Assembly: GCF_007830235.1 (NCBI RefSeq) | Contig: NZ_VLKI01000016.1 | Span: 1-64,000, forward strand | Direction: 5' to 3' | Length of the DNA: 64,000 nucleotides | Source of the DNA: Cytobacillus oceanisediminis | GTDB taxonomy: Bacteria; Bacillota; Bacilli; Bacillales; Cytobacillaceae | Part shown: positions 24,608 through 34,038 of the stretch, in pieces | How the letters are laid out: every line of letters begins with the position of its first letter | Position numbering within the stretch: the stretch's first letter is position 1 | The notes under the pieces: generated by a model | What the model saw: only the letters and a program-made list of their open reading frames with translations | The model's database searches: none | Told to the model about the DNA's origin: nothing | Translations under genes and position numbers: made by a program

Positions 24608-25636
24608 ATGAGAATTACTGCGCTGGTTATTAGAATACTCCGCCAGATTGTAAGAGATAAACGGACCATGGCCCTTTTGATTTTCGCGCCTATGCTTGTC
24701 CTGACCATGCTTCACCTTGTATTTAATGGAGATGAATATAGGCCTAATATTGGGCTCGTTGATATACCTGAAGCAATTGAAACTCAATTAAACTTAGAAG
24801 ATGCTATTATTAAACATTACGAATCTGCTAATCTGGCAGAAAGTGATTTAACGAGTAGGGAGCTGGATGGGTATCTGTTGTTTGAAAATATGGCTCCATC
24901 CATAGTCCTGGAAGGGAGCGACCCGAGTGTAAACGGCTCCGTCTTAAGATGGGTTCAAAACGCGTTAAAACCCTTGCAGCAAAATCTAACCAATAAGGAA
25001 ATGGAAATCAATTATCTATTCGGCTCAAGCGACATGGGGCAGTTTGATTATTTCGGCCCAGTCCTTCTTGGATTTTTCGTCTTTTTCTTCGTTTTCCTTA
25101 TTGCCGGTGTTTCCTTTTTGCGCGAGAGAACCACTGGAACACTTGAAAGGCTTTTAACAAGCCCGTTAAGAAAATGGGAAATCGTTGCAGGATATACCAT
25201 CGGGTTTGGCGTTTTCACCATGATCCAGGCTACGATTATTGCCTGGTACGCCATATACGTGCTTGGAATGCTGATGGAGGGAGCTTTTGGCTATGTCCTG
25301 CTCATTACTTTGCTTCTTTCCTTATCAGCACTAACCCTGGGGATACTGCTATCCTCCTTTGCCAATAACGAGCTGCAAATGATTCAATTTATTCCGCTGG
25401 TTGTTGTGCCGCAGATCTTTTTTTCCGGTTTATTTAACCTCAAAACGATTTCGGAATGGCTCAGCTGGGTTGGACCTTTAACCCCTTTATATTATGCTGC
25501 CGAAGCATTGCGGAATGTGATGGTGAGGGGCTTTGGCTGGGATATGATTTATAAAGACCTGCTGGTATTGCTGGGCTTCTCTCTGCTATTTATGATTCTA
25601 AATATTGCTGCTCTAAGAAGGTACCGAAAAATATAA
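24608..25636 (+). CDS. ABC-2-type permease (YhfD/linearmycin-resistance style)
   Basis: 342 aa from ATG 24608 with GGAGGTG upstream. One N-terminal membrane segment, an extracellular domain of about 130 residues, then five C-terminal segments with the ABC-2 motif FLRERTTGTLERLLTSPLRK and the RYRKI end. This is the one-plus-five topology of ABC-2 exporters for drugs or lipids. It lies one base after the stop of the ATPase gene. Confidence 0.88.
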   Translation: MRITALVIRILRQIVRDKRTMALLIFAPMLVLTMLHLVFNGDEYRPNIGLVDIPEAIETQLNLEDAIIKHYESANLAESDLTSRELDGYLLFENMAPSIVLEGSDPSVNGSVLRWVQNALKPLQQNLTNKEMEINYLFGSSDMGQFDYFGPVLLGFFVFFFVFLIAGVSFLRERTTGTLERLLTSPLRKWEIVAGYTIGFGVFTMIQATIIAWYAIYVLGMLMEGAFGYVLLITLLLSLSALTLGILLSSFANNELQMIQFIPLVVVPQIFFSGLFNLKTISEWLSWVGPLTPLYYAAEALRNVMVRGFGWDMIYKDLLVLLGFSLLFMILNIAALRRYRKI

Positions 25637-25711
25637 AGCCTGTAAATTTCTTTTTATATTTTTAATCCTTTATAATAAATGTATAGATTAGTACGGATAA
25701 AGGAGTTTACT

Positions 25712-26362
25712 ATGTCAGAGCACGATTCGGTTATTGAAGAGTTATTCCAGGAAGAAGAGGGACTCACGGATAAGCAGAAGAAAATTATTATAGCAGCGGT
25801 TGAATCGTTTTCCGAGAAAGGCTATGCAGCTACCTCAACTAGTGAAATTGCTAAGAAAGCAGGAGTAGCAGAGGGAACGATATTTCGTCACTATAAAACA
25901 AAAAAGGATTTGCTGATGGGCATTGTCTCACCCATGATGGCAAAATTAATCGCCCCATTTGTCATAAAGGATTTATATAAAGTAATCGATCATAAATATG
26001 AACGTTATGAAGACTTTCTAAGAGCTATGATGGAAAATCGGATTGCCTTCTTAAAAAACAATATGCCCCTTTTAAAGATCCTAATCCAGGAAATTCCGTT
26101 CCACCCCGAGCTTAAGGAACAATTTAAAGAGCATATTGCCTGCAAGGTGTTCGAACGCTTTGTTAACCTGGTGGAGTTCTATCAGAAAAAAGGCCAAATT
26201 ATTAATATTCCTTCTTACAGTGCCGTTCGAATGACCTTTACATCCATATTCGGCTTTTTGATCACCAGGTATTTAATTTTGCCTGAAGCGGAGTGGAATG
26301 ATGAGGAAGAGATTGAATTAACCATTCAATTCATTATGCATGGACTTTCTGTAAAATCATAA
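25712..26362 (+). CDS. TetR-family regulator of the ABC exporter
   Basis: 216 aa from ATG 25712, 7 bases after AAGGAGT. The N-terminal helix-turn-helix is typical (SEKGYAATSTSEIAKKAGVA, GTIFRHYKTKKDL). The C-terminal ligand domain is helical. A TATAAT at 25671-25676 may give it an extra promoter in the 75-base gap after the permease. It probably represses the operon at the two TGAGTGATTACTCA sites. Confidence 0.88.
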   Translation: MSEHDSVIEELFQEEEGLTDKQKKIIIAAVESFSEKGYAATSTSEIAKKAGVAEGTIFRHYKTKKDLLMGIVSPMMAKLIAPFVIKDLYKVIDHKYERYEDFLRAMMENRIAFLKNNMPLLKILIQEIPFHPELKEQFKEHIACKVFERFVNLVEFYQKKGQIINIPSYSAVRMTFTSIFGFLITRYLILPEAEWNDEEEIELTIQFIMHGLSVKS

Positions 26363-26363
26363 C

Positions 26364-26394
26364 AAAAGCCTGGCAGCTGCCAGGCTTTTTATAT
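26364..26394. terminator. Bidirectional terminator after tetR
   Basis: GCCTGGCAGCTGCCAGGC is a perfect 18-bp palindrome at 26368-26385 with A and T tracts. It serves tetR and the convergent sugar dehydrogenase gene, whose stop lies at its edge. Confidence 0.88.
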
Positions 26395-27474
26395 ATCAGT
26401 TAAAGAAATTCTATAAAGCTTGTCATCCTTTTCAAACGGATTTCCGCGGCCATCTGTGTTGTTGCTTATAAAATAAAGGTTATTTCCTTCAATAAAAACA
26501 TCCCTGATCCGGCCTAAATTCGTCACAAGCTTTCTAACTTTTTTTGCCTCCAGGTCAAACTCCAGAACTGCACTGCCTCTTAAGGCAGCGGTGTAGAGCT
26601 TGCCATCATGGTAGGCCATCCCGGAAGGAGCCCAGGTTTCATCATCCCCTGAAGTAAACAAGGGAGATTCCATGCCTTCTTTCTTTTCAGTCCCTTTTAT
26701 GACAGGCCAGCCATAATTCTTTCCGGCTATTATTTTATTGATTTCATCATTGGCTGAGGGCCCGTGCTCACTTTCATACAAAGTCCCGTCCGCTGCCCAG
26801 GCAAGTCCCTGAGGATTACGGTGGCCATAGCTATAGACATATGAATCGGGAAAAGGATTATCTTCCGGTATGGTGCCGTCCAGATTCATTCTTAAGATTT
26901 TGCCTCCCAAAGAATTCATATCCTGCGCAATTTCCGGATTAGCAGCAGCATCGCCTGCTGTTGCGTAAAGCTTGCCGTCAGGGCCGATTTCAAGGCGGCC
27001 GCCATGGTGGAACTGGCCGCTCGGAATTTTATCCAGCAAGATCTTTTCCTCTTTCCATATTCCATCCTGAAGCTGGAGAGTGACAATGCGGTTAAACTGG
27101 CCGGTGCTGTTTTCGTAGGTATAATAGGCAAAGGCTTCATTCGACTTGGAAAAGTCAGGGGCCAGAACAAAGCCAAGGAAACCCGCTTCCGCTGCTGTAG
27201 ACAGCTTTTTTTCCAATTGTACCTTTTGGCGTTCCTTTTTGCTTTCGTCAACTTTTACAATGCTTCCCTGTCTTTCCGAAATATAAAAGGTTTCTCCCGT
27301 TTTGGCAATGGACCAGGGAATATCCAGCTCATCAGCGAGAATTTCCGGTTCTTCATTTGCAGGAAGGCTGACTTCCTGCTCTTCAACCTTTTCCTTTACC
27401 TCATTCTCCCCGGCGTTTGTGCAACCGGCAATAAATACAAAAGCCAGAAGCCATACACCTAATACCCTTTTCAC
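26389..27474 (-). CDS. Lipoprotein PQQ-dependent sugar dehydrogenase (GSDH/YliI family)
   Basis: 361 aa from GTG 27474, 10 bases after AAGGAGG. Further upstream codons lie on the ribosome site. Signal peptide with lipobox FIAGCTN. The beta propeller contains LDIPWSIAKTG, GFLGFVLAPDF, HHGGRLEIGPDGKLYATAGD, YSYGHRNPQGLAWA, SEHGPSANDEIN and NYGWPVIKGTE, all family-typical with the catalytic His. It oxidises an aldose outside the cell if PQQ is present. Many Gram-positives with this protein lack PQQ synthesis, so the cofactor source is uncertain. Confidence 0.87.
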   Translation of the reverse strand: MKRVLGVWLLAFVFIAGCTNAGENEVKEKVEEQEVSLPANEEPEILADELDIPWSIAKTGETFYISERQGSIVKVDESKKERQKVQLEKKLSTAAEAGFLGFVLAPDFSKSNEAFAYYTYENSTGQFNRIVTLQLQDGIWKEEKILLDKIPSGQFHHGGRLEIGPDGKLYATAGDAAANPEIAQDMNSLGGKILRMNLDGTIPEDNPFPDSYVYSYGHRNPQGLAWAADGTLYESEHGPSANDEINKIIAGKNYGWPVIKGTEKKEGMESPLFTSGDDETWAPSGMAYHDGKLYTAALRGSAVLEFDLEAKKVRKLVTNLGRIRDVFIEGNNLYFISNNTDGRGNPFEKDDKLYRISLTDI

Positions 27475-27494
27475 CCAGCTCCAACCTCCTTGAA

Positions 27495-28352
27495 TTACTC
27501 TAGTACTTCCCAAATCGCTTTAGCTACTCCGCTGTCTTCGTTTGTTGATGTAACTGCATCACATTGCGCTTTAATGATTTCATCGGCATTTCCCATTGCG
27601 ACTGATCTTCCGGCCCGTTTGAACATGGACAAATCATTATAATTATCGCCAATCGCCATCGTTTCTAGATTTGAAATTCCTTTTTCTTTTACAAAAGCTT
27701 CAAGGGCAATCCCCTTTTGTGCATCCACACTTGTCAGCTCCAGGTTTTCATCCCCTGATGAACTCACTGCCATACCTTCCAGCTGAAGCAAGTCCTCCTT
27801 TGCGGAAGCGAGAAAATCTGGTTCAAACGAGAAGGCCAGCAGCTTATAAATTTGATGCTCCTCGTGGTTGAAAAGTTCATCATAGCTGTTCACTTTATGC
27901 ACCAGCCCCTTTTTAAACCGTTCTTCTGCGGCTTTTGTGACCTCGTCAATGTCCGCTTCAGGGTTTCCGCTTAAAAAGATATCCACAATGATTGAGACGC
28001 CTCTATCTTCATCCACTGTATATGTACCTTGGTTTGTATACACCTCGAAATAAACATTGTTCTGTATAAGGATATAAGCAGCTTTTTTAGCCAAGGCCTT
28101 ATCGAGCGGATTGGAAGAAACCATTTTTCCATCCGCAGCCCTTACCTCAGCGCCATTTGCACAAATAATCGGGCAGGAGATACCAGCTTCCTCCAAAACA
28201 AAGCTTGCTTCGAAGTACGAGCGTCCGGTTGCGATTACAACCTCTACTCCTTTTTCTTGTGCTGCTTTGATTGCTTCAATATTCTTATCCGTTATTTTCT
28301 GTGTTGCTGTTAAAAGAGTTCCATCCATATCACTGGCAATGCATTTGATCAT
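27495..28352 (-). CDS. Cof-type HAD-superfamily phosphatase
   Basis: 285 aa. Motif I is ASDMDGTLL, motif II is IATGRS, the lysine motif is VDAQKGIALEAFVKEKGI, and motif IV is AIGDNYNDLSMFKRAGRSVAMGNA (split in use). A C2B cap lies between. It dephosphorylates sugar phosphates, flavin precursors or similar. The exact substrate is unknown. It lies just upstream of the sugar dehydrogenase, about 20 bases apart, and may share its transcript. Confidence 0.9.
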   Translation of the reverse strand: MIKCIASDMDGTLLTATQKITDKNIEAIKAAQEKGVEVVIATGRSYFEASFVLEEAGISCPIICANGAEVRAADGKMVSSNPLDKALAKKAAYILIQNNVYFEVYTNQGTYTVDEDRGVSIIVDIFLSGNPEADIDEVTKAAEERFKKGLVHKVNSYDELFNHEEHQIYKLLAFSFEPDFLASAKEDLLQLEGMAVSSSGDENLELTSVDAQKGIALEAFVKEKGISNLETMAIGDNYNDLSMFKRAGRSVAMGNADEIIKAQCDAVTSTNEDSGVAKAIWEVLE

Positions 28353-28459
28353 GTTTATCTCACCTTCTGGCTGTAGTAGTATTTTTACAGAAAAACTTAT
28401 TTTGCCATTCTAACATGTTCTTTAAATTATTTTAAATGTTTGTGCTCTCCCCTAAATAC

Positions 28460-28512
28460 GAGGCTCGTGCCTTCCGCTTCAATCAACACAGTTGCTATAA
28501 CAGGAATAGCTG
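28460..28512 (-). repeat. Repeat family A, partial copy 3
   Basis: GAGGCTCGTGCCTTCCGCTT followed by CAATCAACA resembles the right half of the family A elements at 39056 and 46910. The other end is missing. Confidence 0.4.
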
Positions 28513-28529
28513 TATCACAGCCTATTTTT

Positions 28530-29192
28530 CTAAACTAAATACTTACTCCCTTCCCTGATGCTTAACTTGGCAAGGGGATTGGAATCGATAAACTCTTTTA
28601 CTGAAGCAGGGTTTGTTTTGGAATACTCCCTGAGAGCCCATCCAATCGCTTTTTGGATGAAGAACTCCCTGCTTTCATTATTTAGGAGAATATAGCGGTA
28701 TAATAACTCTTCATCTGTACGGTCTTTATACTTTAACTGAAATAAAATCGCGGTCCGGCGAAGCCACATATTATTGCTGGAAGCCCATCCGTCAATTCTC
28801 TCCTTTATCACTTCAGGATGCTTTTCCGCAATTGCCCCAGCCGCATGCGAAGCAAGCATGTCGACTGTATCCCACCAGGACTTTGATACAATCAGCTTTT
28901 CAATTAAATCAAAATGGCTCTTGTCCAATTTCTTTGTGAATTTCCCAATATAGTCAAGAGCGGCACTTTGATATTCTCTTTCTTCCATCTCCCACAATGC
29001 TTCAACGAAATCCGGCTTGAACTCCTGTTTTAACATCCCGGTTTCATTAAAGAATTCTTTTAATAAAATTCTTCTTTCAGGCGTTTTAATTCCTAGGAAA
29101 GGAAACTTGTTTTTCATGTAGCTTCCCATGGGAACAGCTTTCTCTTCACATCGGTTTTCCTCAAAAAGCTTTATTAACAAAGTAATATTCAT
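28530..29192 (-). CDS. AlkD-family DNA alkylation repair protein
   Basis: 220 aa of alpha-helical HEAT-like repeats. VSKSWWDTVDMLASHAAG carries the Trp and Asp of the AlkD active site, and NNMWLRRTAILFQLKYK and FFIQKAIGWALREYSKTNP are conserved. AlkD removes N3- and N7-alkylated purines without base flipping. It is a single gene after the 28352-28530 gap. Confidence 0.9.
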   Translation of the reverse strand: MNITLLIKLFEENRCEEKAVPMGSYMKNKFPFLGIKTPERRILLKEFFNETGMLKQEFKPDFVEALWEMEEREYQSAALDYIGKFTKKLDKSHFDLIEKLIVSKSWWDTVDMLASHAAGAIAEKHPEVIKERIDGWASSNNMWLRRTAILFQLKYKDRTDEELLYRYILLNNESREFFIQKAIGWALREYSKTNPASVKEFIDSNPLAKLSIREGSKYLV

Positions 29193-29425
29193 ATAAGCAC
29201 TCCTTTTTACATCGAAACAGGTTTTATATCATCATGCTAAGGGTAAGGTATTTTAGGGATTTGTCTCTTTCTCCGTTTTTGGACAGCTTTTCCTCTTCTT
29301 ATTAAAATCCATTTTAAAGAGTTAAACCCGAATAATACAATTCCCATGAATGATTAGACAGAAAAGAAGGCCAAAATACAACTATGCGTTATTTTTTATG
29401 TTCGGTTAGTTTAGGGGGGATTTTA

Positions 29426-30940
29426 TTGAATGATAAATCCGGCAATATAAACAGTGTATTTTGGATTTCAGCTGTTGTTATTTTGCTTTTGGTTTTACTG
29501 GGGGTTTTTACTCCCGAATTATTTGCAAGTGCAGCAACAAAAGCCTTTAATTTTACTACATACGCATTTGGTTGGTTTTACTTAATTTCGGTCTTGTTTT
29601 TTGTCTTATTCTGTATCTTTCTTGCCATAAGCAAATATGGCCGCATTAAACTTGGGAATGATGAAGATAAAGCGGATTATCCCTTTTTCACATGGATTGG
29701 GATGCTATTCAGCGCTGGGTTTGGAATTGGATTAGTTTTCTGGGGAATTGCGGAACCGATGAGCCATTACTTTACACCGCCAAGGGAGGGGATGGAGCCT
29801 TTAACAACAGATGCTGCCCGGGAAGCTATGGGCTATTCGTTTTTCCACTGGGGTGTAAGCCAATGGTCTGTGTTCACCATTGTCGGCTTGGCGATTGGTT
29901 ATTTTCAATTCAGGAAGAAAGAGAACGGACTTATTTCCACCACTTTAAATCCTTTATTCAGCAAAAAACGGGAGCCTGCTACCCTAAAGAAATTCATCGA
30001 TATTTTGGCTGTTATCGCAACAGTCATGGGGGTAGCGACATCGCTTGGACTCGGTATTCTCCAGATTAACGGAGGTCTGGATGCAGTATTTGGTATTGAA
30101 AAAAGTGCTTTAACGCAAATTTTGATTATCGTGGTTATGACCGCTTTATTCCTGTTATCCTCATCTACAGGACTCAATAAAGGGATTAGATACTTGAGTA
30201 ACCTAAATCTTGGACTTGCTTTAGTCCTTATGCTTTTCGTTTTGGTTACAGGTCCTACCGTGTTTATTTTAAATACATTTACACTTGGAATAGGCGATTA
30301 TATCTCAAATTTTATTAATTTGAGCCTTCGCATGACCCCTTATAAGGGCGGCACATGGATCCGGGACTGGACCATTTTTTATTGGGCCTGGGCCATTGCC
30401 TGGTCACCGTTTGTAGGAGCCTTTATCGCAAGGGTTTCCAGGGGAAGGACCATCCGTGAATTCGTGGTTGGCGTCCTGATTGTTCCTCCGCTCATCGCCC
30501 TTATTTGGATTGCGGTATTCGGCGGAACAGCTTTGCACTTCGACCTTTTCAGCGGTACTGCGATTGCAGAGGCTGTTAATAACGATGTAACTTCAGCCTT
30601 ATTCCAAACCTATAACCAGCTGCCGTTCAGCTTCCTGCTTTCCGTCCTTTCCATCCTGCTGATTCTGACCTTCCTGATCACATCTGCAGACTCAGCAACC
30701 TATATTTTAGGAGTAATGACGGCGAATGGCACTTTATCACCGCCGCTCACTACACGGATTGTATGGGGAATTTTGATGGGGGCCATTGCGGCAGTCCTCC
30801 TTTTAAGCAGCGGCCTTGAAGGTCTGCAGACTGCCTCTCTCGTCACGGCTCTTCCATTTACGATTATTCTGATTCTTATGTGTGCTTCGTTATTTAAGAT
30901 GCTTCGTAAAGAAACAATACCGGTTAAACGCAAGAAATAG
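29426..30940 (+). CDS. BCCT-family transporter (glycine betaine/choline/carnitine type)
   Basis: 504 aa from TTG 29426, 6 bases after GGGGGG. An in-frame ATG further up is not supported by a ribosome site. Twelve hydrophobic segments are visible. Family motifs are FSAGFGIGLVFWGIAEPMSH, HWGVSQWSVF and FYWAWAIAWSPFVGAFIARV, followed by SRGRTIREF. It imports quaternary ammonium compatible solutes with Na+ or H+, similar to OpuD. The exact substrate is not visible. Confidence 0.9.
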   Translation: MNDKSGNINSVFWISAVVILLLVLLGVFTPELFASAATKAFNFTTYAFGWFYLISVLFFVLFCIFLAISKYGRIKLGNDEDKADYPFFTWIGMLFSAGFGIGLVFWGIAEPMSHYFTPPREGMEPLTTDAAREAMGYSFFHWGVSQWSVFTIVGLAIGYFQFRKKENGLISTTLNPLFSKKREPATLKKFIDILAVIATVMGVATSLGLGILQINGGLDAVFGIEKSALTQILIIVVMTALFLLSSSTGLNKGIRYLSNLNLGLALVLMLFVLVTGPTVFILNTFTLGIGDYISNFINLSLRMTPYKGGTWIRDWTIFYWAWAIAWSPFVGAFIARVSRGRTIREFVVGVLIVPPLIALIWIAVFGGTALHFDLFSGTAIAEAVNNDVTSALFQTYNQLPFSFLLSVLSILLILTFLITSADSATYILGVMTANGTLSPPLTTRIVWGILMGAIAAVLLLSSGLEGLQTASLVTALPFTIILILMCASLFKMLRKETIPVKRKK

Positions 30941-30975
30941 GCTGAATGTCTTTAAGATTATTTTGTTTACACACT

Positions 30976-31007
30976 AACAGACCTCCCACTAGGAGGTCTG
31001 TTTTTAT
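30976..31007 (+). terminator. Terminator after the BCCT transporter
   Basis: ACAGACCTCC pairs perfectly with GGAGGTCTGT around CACTA, followed by five T. Confidence 0.9.
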
Positions 31008-31248
31008 TCCACTTTGAAAAACAGACCTATCCACTTTTTCTCCGTCTTCTATTCTTGTTGTTTTCTTAACAGCCTATTGATAATGGCTATAAATCTTTTT
31101 CCAAAAGCATAGAAAGCATACATATTTTTCAAAATCCGCTGCAGTTAGTGTTGCCAGCTTAAATATTATTTCAGAAAAGAAGGAATATAGGGAATTTTAC
31201 AGAAAATATAATAGGTTTAGGGATCAATTTTTTTAAGGGGGTTACATC

Positions 31249-32568
31249 ATGAAAGTACTGGTATCATTCTTTAACCGCATTATGCAGCGGTATCTGCCTG
31301 ATCCATTTTTATTTGTTATTATCTTAACTTTCGCCGTTTTTGGATTAGGTTTGATTTTTACTGACAACGGGCCTTATCAGATGGTCCAGCATTGGGGCAA
31401 TGGTTTTTGGGGACTTTTAGTCTTCTCCATGCAAATGGTGCTTGTCCTGGTAACAGGGCATGTATTGGCCAGCAGCCAAATTTTTAAAAAGGGATTAGGT
31501 GCTCTTGCCTCAACTGCAAAGTCACCTGGCCAGGCTATTATCATTGTTACGGTTGTTTCCATGATTGCCAGCCTAATCAACTGGGGCTTCGGTCTTGTCA
31601 TCGGTGCTTTATTCGCCAAGGAACTTGCTAAAAAAGTTAAAAATGTGGATTACCGGCTTTTGATTGCAAGCGCTTACGGAGGATTTATTGTTTGGCATGG
31701 AGGAATTTCTGGTTCCATCCCATTGACGATTGCTACACCGGGCCACTTTTCGGAAGAAATGATTGGTGTGATTGCAACTGACCAAACCATTTTTGCCGGG
31801 TTCAACCTTTTTATTGTTTTGGCACTCTTCTTGATTTTGCCTTTTGTTAACCGCTTTATGATGCCATCAAAAGAGGAGACAATCGTTGTGGATTCTGCAC
31901 TTCTTCAGGATGATGTTCAGGCTGCCACTCTCGAAAAAGGGGCTATGACACCGGCAGAACGACTAGAAAACAGCCGCATTATCTCCTTGCTGATCGGACT
32001 CTTTGGACTCGTTTTCCTGTTTTACTATTTTGCTTCAAATGGCTTCAAGCTCAATCTTGATATTGTTAACTTCTTGTTCCTGTTTCTTGGCATCCTTTTC
32101 CACGGAACACCTAAGCAGTTCCTGGAAGCGGTCGTTAATGCTGTTAAAGGAGCAAGCGGCATCATTGTCCAGTTCCCGTTTTACGCTGGAATCATGGGCA
32201 TGATGACAACTTCTGGATTAGCAGCAGTTATGTCAGAGGGCTTTGTTTCAATTTCCAATGAATTCACGTTCCATTTTTTTGCGTTTCTAAGTGCAGGATT
32301 AGTAAACTTTTTCGTTCCTTCTGGTGGGGGACAGTGGGCAGTTCAGGCTCCTGTTATGCTGGAAGCGGCAAAGGCCATGGACGTATCCATTCCCAAAACG
32401 GCAATGGCTGTTGCATGGGGAGACGCCTGGACAAACTTAATCCAGCCTTTCTGGGCTCTGCCTGCTCTTGCGATTGCTGGCTTAAAAGCAAAAGATATCA
32501 TGGGATACTGCGTACTGACTCTGCTTGTGAGCGGCGCAGTCATTTCTCTGGGATTGCTGTTTTTCTAA
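31249..32568 (+). CDS. Short-chain fatty acid transporter, AtoE family
   Basis: 439 aa with about ten hydrophobic segments. Matches to the AtoE family include PDPFLFVIILTFAVFGLGLI, WGFGLVIGALFAKELAKK, YGGFIVWHGGISGSIPLTIA and FFVPSGGGQWAVQAPV, followed by WGDAWTNLIQPFWALPALAIA. It probably takes up acetoacetate or short-chain fatty acids. AAGGGGG lies 6 bases before ATG. The 31008-31235 gap is AT-rich with no recognised site. Confidence 0.88.
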   Translation: MKVLVSFFNRIMQRYLPDPFLFVIILTFAVFGLGLIFTDNGPYQMVQHWGNGFWGLLVFSMQMVLVLVTGHVLASSQIFKKGLGALASTAKSPGQAIIIVTVVSMIASLINWGFGLVIGALFAKELAKKVKNVDYRLLIASAYGGFIVWHGGISGSIPLTIATPGHFSEEMIGVIATDQTIFAGFNLFIVLALFLILPFVNRFMMPSKEETIVVDSALLQDDVQAATLEKGAMTPAERLENSRIISLLIGLFGLVFLFYYFASNGFKLNLDIVNFLFLFLGILFHGTPKQFLEAVVNAVKGASGIIVQFPFYAGIMGMMTTSGLAAVMSEGFVSISNEFTFHFFAFLSAGLVNFFVPSGGGQWAVQAPVMLEAAKAMDVSIPKTAMAVAWGDAWTNLIQPFWALPALAIAGLKAKDIMGYCVLTLLVSGAVISLGLLFF

Positions 32569-32574
32569 AAATGT

Positions 32575-32606
32575 AAGAGGATGGTGCGTTCCCATCCTCT
32601 TTTTTT
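32575..32606 (+). terminator. Terminator after the AtoE-family gene
   Basis: AGAGGATGG at 32576-32584 pairs with CCATCCTCT at 32592-32600, followed by six T. Confidence 0.9.
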
Positions 32607-32610
32607 GCGG

Positions 32611-32661
32611 TTCGTTGATATTTGGTCCAGTTTCGTTGATATATCATAAAATTCGTTGATA
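32611..32661 (+). repeat. Periodic array of TTCGTTGATA motifs
   Basis: TTCGTTGATA occurs exactly three times, at 32611, 32632 and 32652, 21 and 20 bases apart. The spacers are not conserved. It follows the terminator directly and seems to be the same kind of array as at 7012, with a different core. Confidence 0.75.
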
Positions 32662-32735
32662 AAACTTCTTCACCGCCGCCCAAACCTGCTCAAGAAACAA
32701 AAATGCATGACAGCCAGGCGGCCATCATGCGCAAA

Positions 32736-32930
32736 TTAAAGCATCCCATTATGATGATCATTTTTCATGTTTTGCATATGCGACTCCATATAAGCCCTTT
32801 CCGACTCAGAAACATGCTTTGCATTTTCCTCAGGGTCAAAATCGTCAATTCCCTGTCTTTTATGCCACCAGTCAACAAACATGCCAACTCCCAACAGTAC
32901 TGCACAAAAGCCAAGAAGATAAAGAATCAA
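32736..32930 (-). CDS. Small single-pass membrane protein
   Basis: About 64 aa. TTG 32930 has GAGGTG 7 bases upstream; GTG 32939 overlaps the ribosome site. One hydrophobic segment (residues about 2-20, LGFCAVLLGVGMFVDWW) is followed by a charged cytosolic tail ending MESHMQNMKNDHHNG, rich in Met and His. Family unknown to me. The Met/His tail could bind metal, which is only a guess. It lies downstream of the ABC operon on the same strand, about 80 bases away from its end. Confidence 0.55.
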   Translation of the reverse strand: MILYLLGFCAVLLGVGMFVDWWHKRQGIDDFDPEENAKHVSESERAYMESHMQNMKNDHHNGML

Positions 32931-33010
32931 TTTGATCACCTCTATATATTATATTATTTTTCAGAAAATAATGACATCTTTAACGAGCCCATTTTCATAG
33001 AGGCTTTCGT

Positions 33011-34018
33011 TTATACTTTCACGGTTTCGGGCAGGTTCTGATAGCCTTCCTGATAGATGCGGCTAATAATGGATTCAATTTCGGGCTCCTCCACTGTCAA
33101 ATCCTTGATATTATGAGTCTTCGTAATCTGGGCAATTAATTCGGATGCAGAAACCGCATCCCGGTTAAACCGAATCCAGAATCGGCTGGATTCCTCTTTA
33201 AAAACCTCACCGCCTGTAACCTTCAAGCGGTGGGAAGATTCCTCTAAATCTACAATGAGTATCCTGTTTTTTCCGAACTTTTCTTTCACGACTGCCATTT
33301 CGCCATCATATACCTTTTGCCCATGGTCGATGAGGATCATGCGTTCACACAGCTTTTCGATGTCTTCCATGTCATGAGTTGTTAAAATAACCGTGATTTT
33401 TCGCTCATTATTAATCTCTTTAATAAACGTCCTCATTTTCTCTTTGGCTACAACATCCAGTCCGATGGTCGGCTCATCCAGGAAAAGAATCGGCGGATCA
33501 TGCAAAAGAGAAGCAGCAATATCAGCCCTCATTCTTTGCCCAAGCGAAAGCTGGCGGACAGGTGTATTCAGAAATTCATCCAGCCCCAATATTTCAGTAA
33601 ATGTATCCATGTTTTCTTTGTAGCGTTTATTCGAAACCTGATAGATTTCCTTGAGCAGCTCAAACGATTCAATTGTAGGCAGATCCCACCAAAGCTGTGT
33701 CCTCTGGCCAAAAACAACTCCGATATTCTTGGCATTTTTCTGCCTGTTTTCATAAGGAACAATGCCGTTTACCTTAACTTTTCCTGAGCTTGGAACGAGA
33801 ATACCCGTCAGCATTTTAATAGTCGTTGATTTGCCTGCCCCATTCGGTCCTATGTAGCCTACCATTTCGCCCTCTTCTATGGAAAAGCTAATATCCTTTA
33901 CTGCTTCCTTTTTAATATGCTCCCGTTTCACAAGGCTCTTCATAGCCCCCAGAAGGCCTGTTTCCCTCTTGGCAACCATGAAGTCTTTCATTAGATGTTC
34001 AACCTCTATAATCATCAT
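33011..34018 (-). CDS. ABC transporter ATP-binding protein of a DUF990-type exporter
   Basis: 335 aa. Walker A is GPNGAGKST, the signature is LSLGQRMRADIA, Walker B is ILFLDEPTIGLDV, followed by LTTHDMEDIEKLCER. The C-terminal 90 residues form an extra regulatory segment. It lies at the end of an operon with two ABC-2-like permease genes (34039-34845, 34849-35652). The exported compound is unknown. Confidence 0.9.
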   Translation of the reverse strand: MMIIEVEHLMKDFMVAKRETGLLGAMKSLVKREHIKKEAVKDISFSIEEGEMVGYIGPNGAGKSTTIKMLTGILVPSSGKVKVNGIVPYENRQKNAKNIGVVFGQRTQLWWDLPTIESFELLKEIYQVSNKRYKENMDTFTEILGLDEFLNTPVRQLSLGQRMRADIAASLLHDPPILFLDEPTIGLDVVAKEKMRTFIKEINNERKITVILTTHDMEDIEKLCERMILIDHGQKVYDGEMAVVKEKFGKNRILIVDLEESSHRLKVTGGEVFKEESSRFWIRFNRDAVSASELIAQITKTHNIKDLTVEEPEIESIISRIYQEGYQNLPETVKV

Positions 34019-34038
34019 TCTAGCCCTCCTAGTCTATG

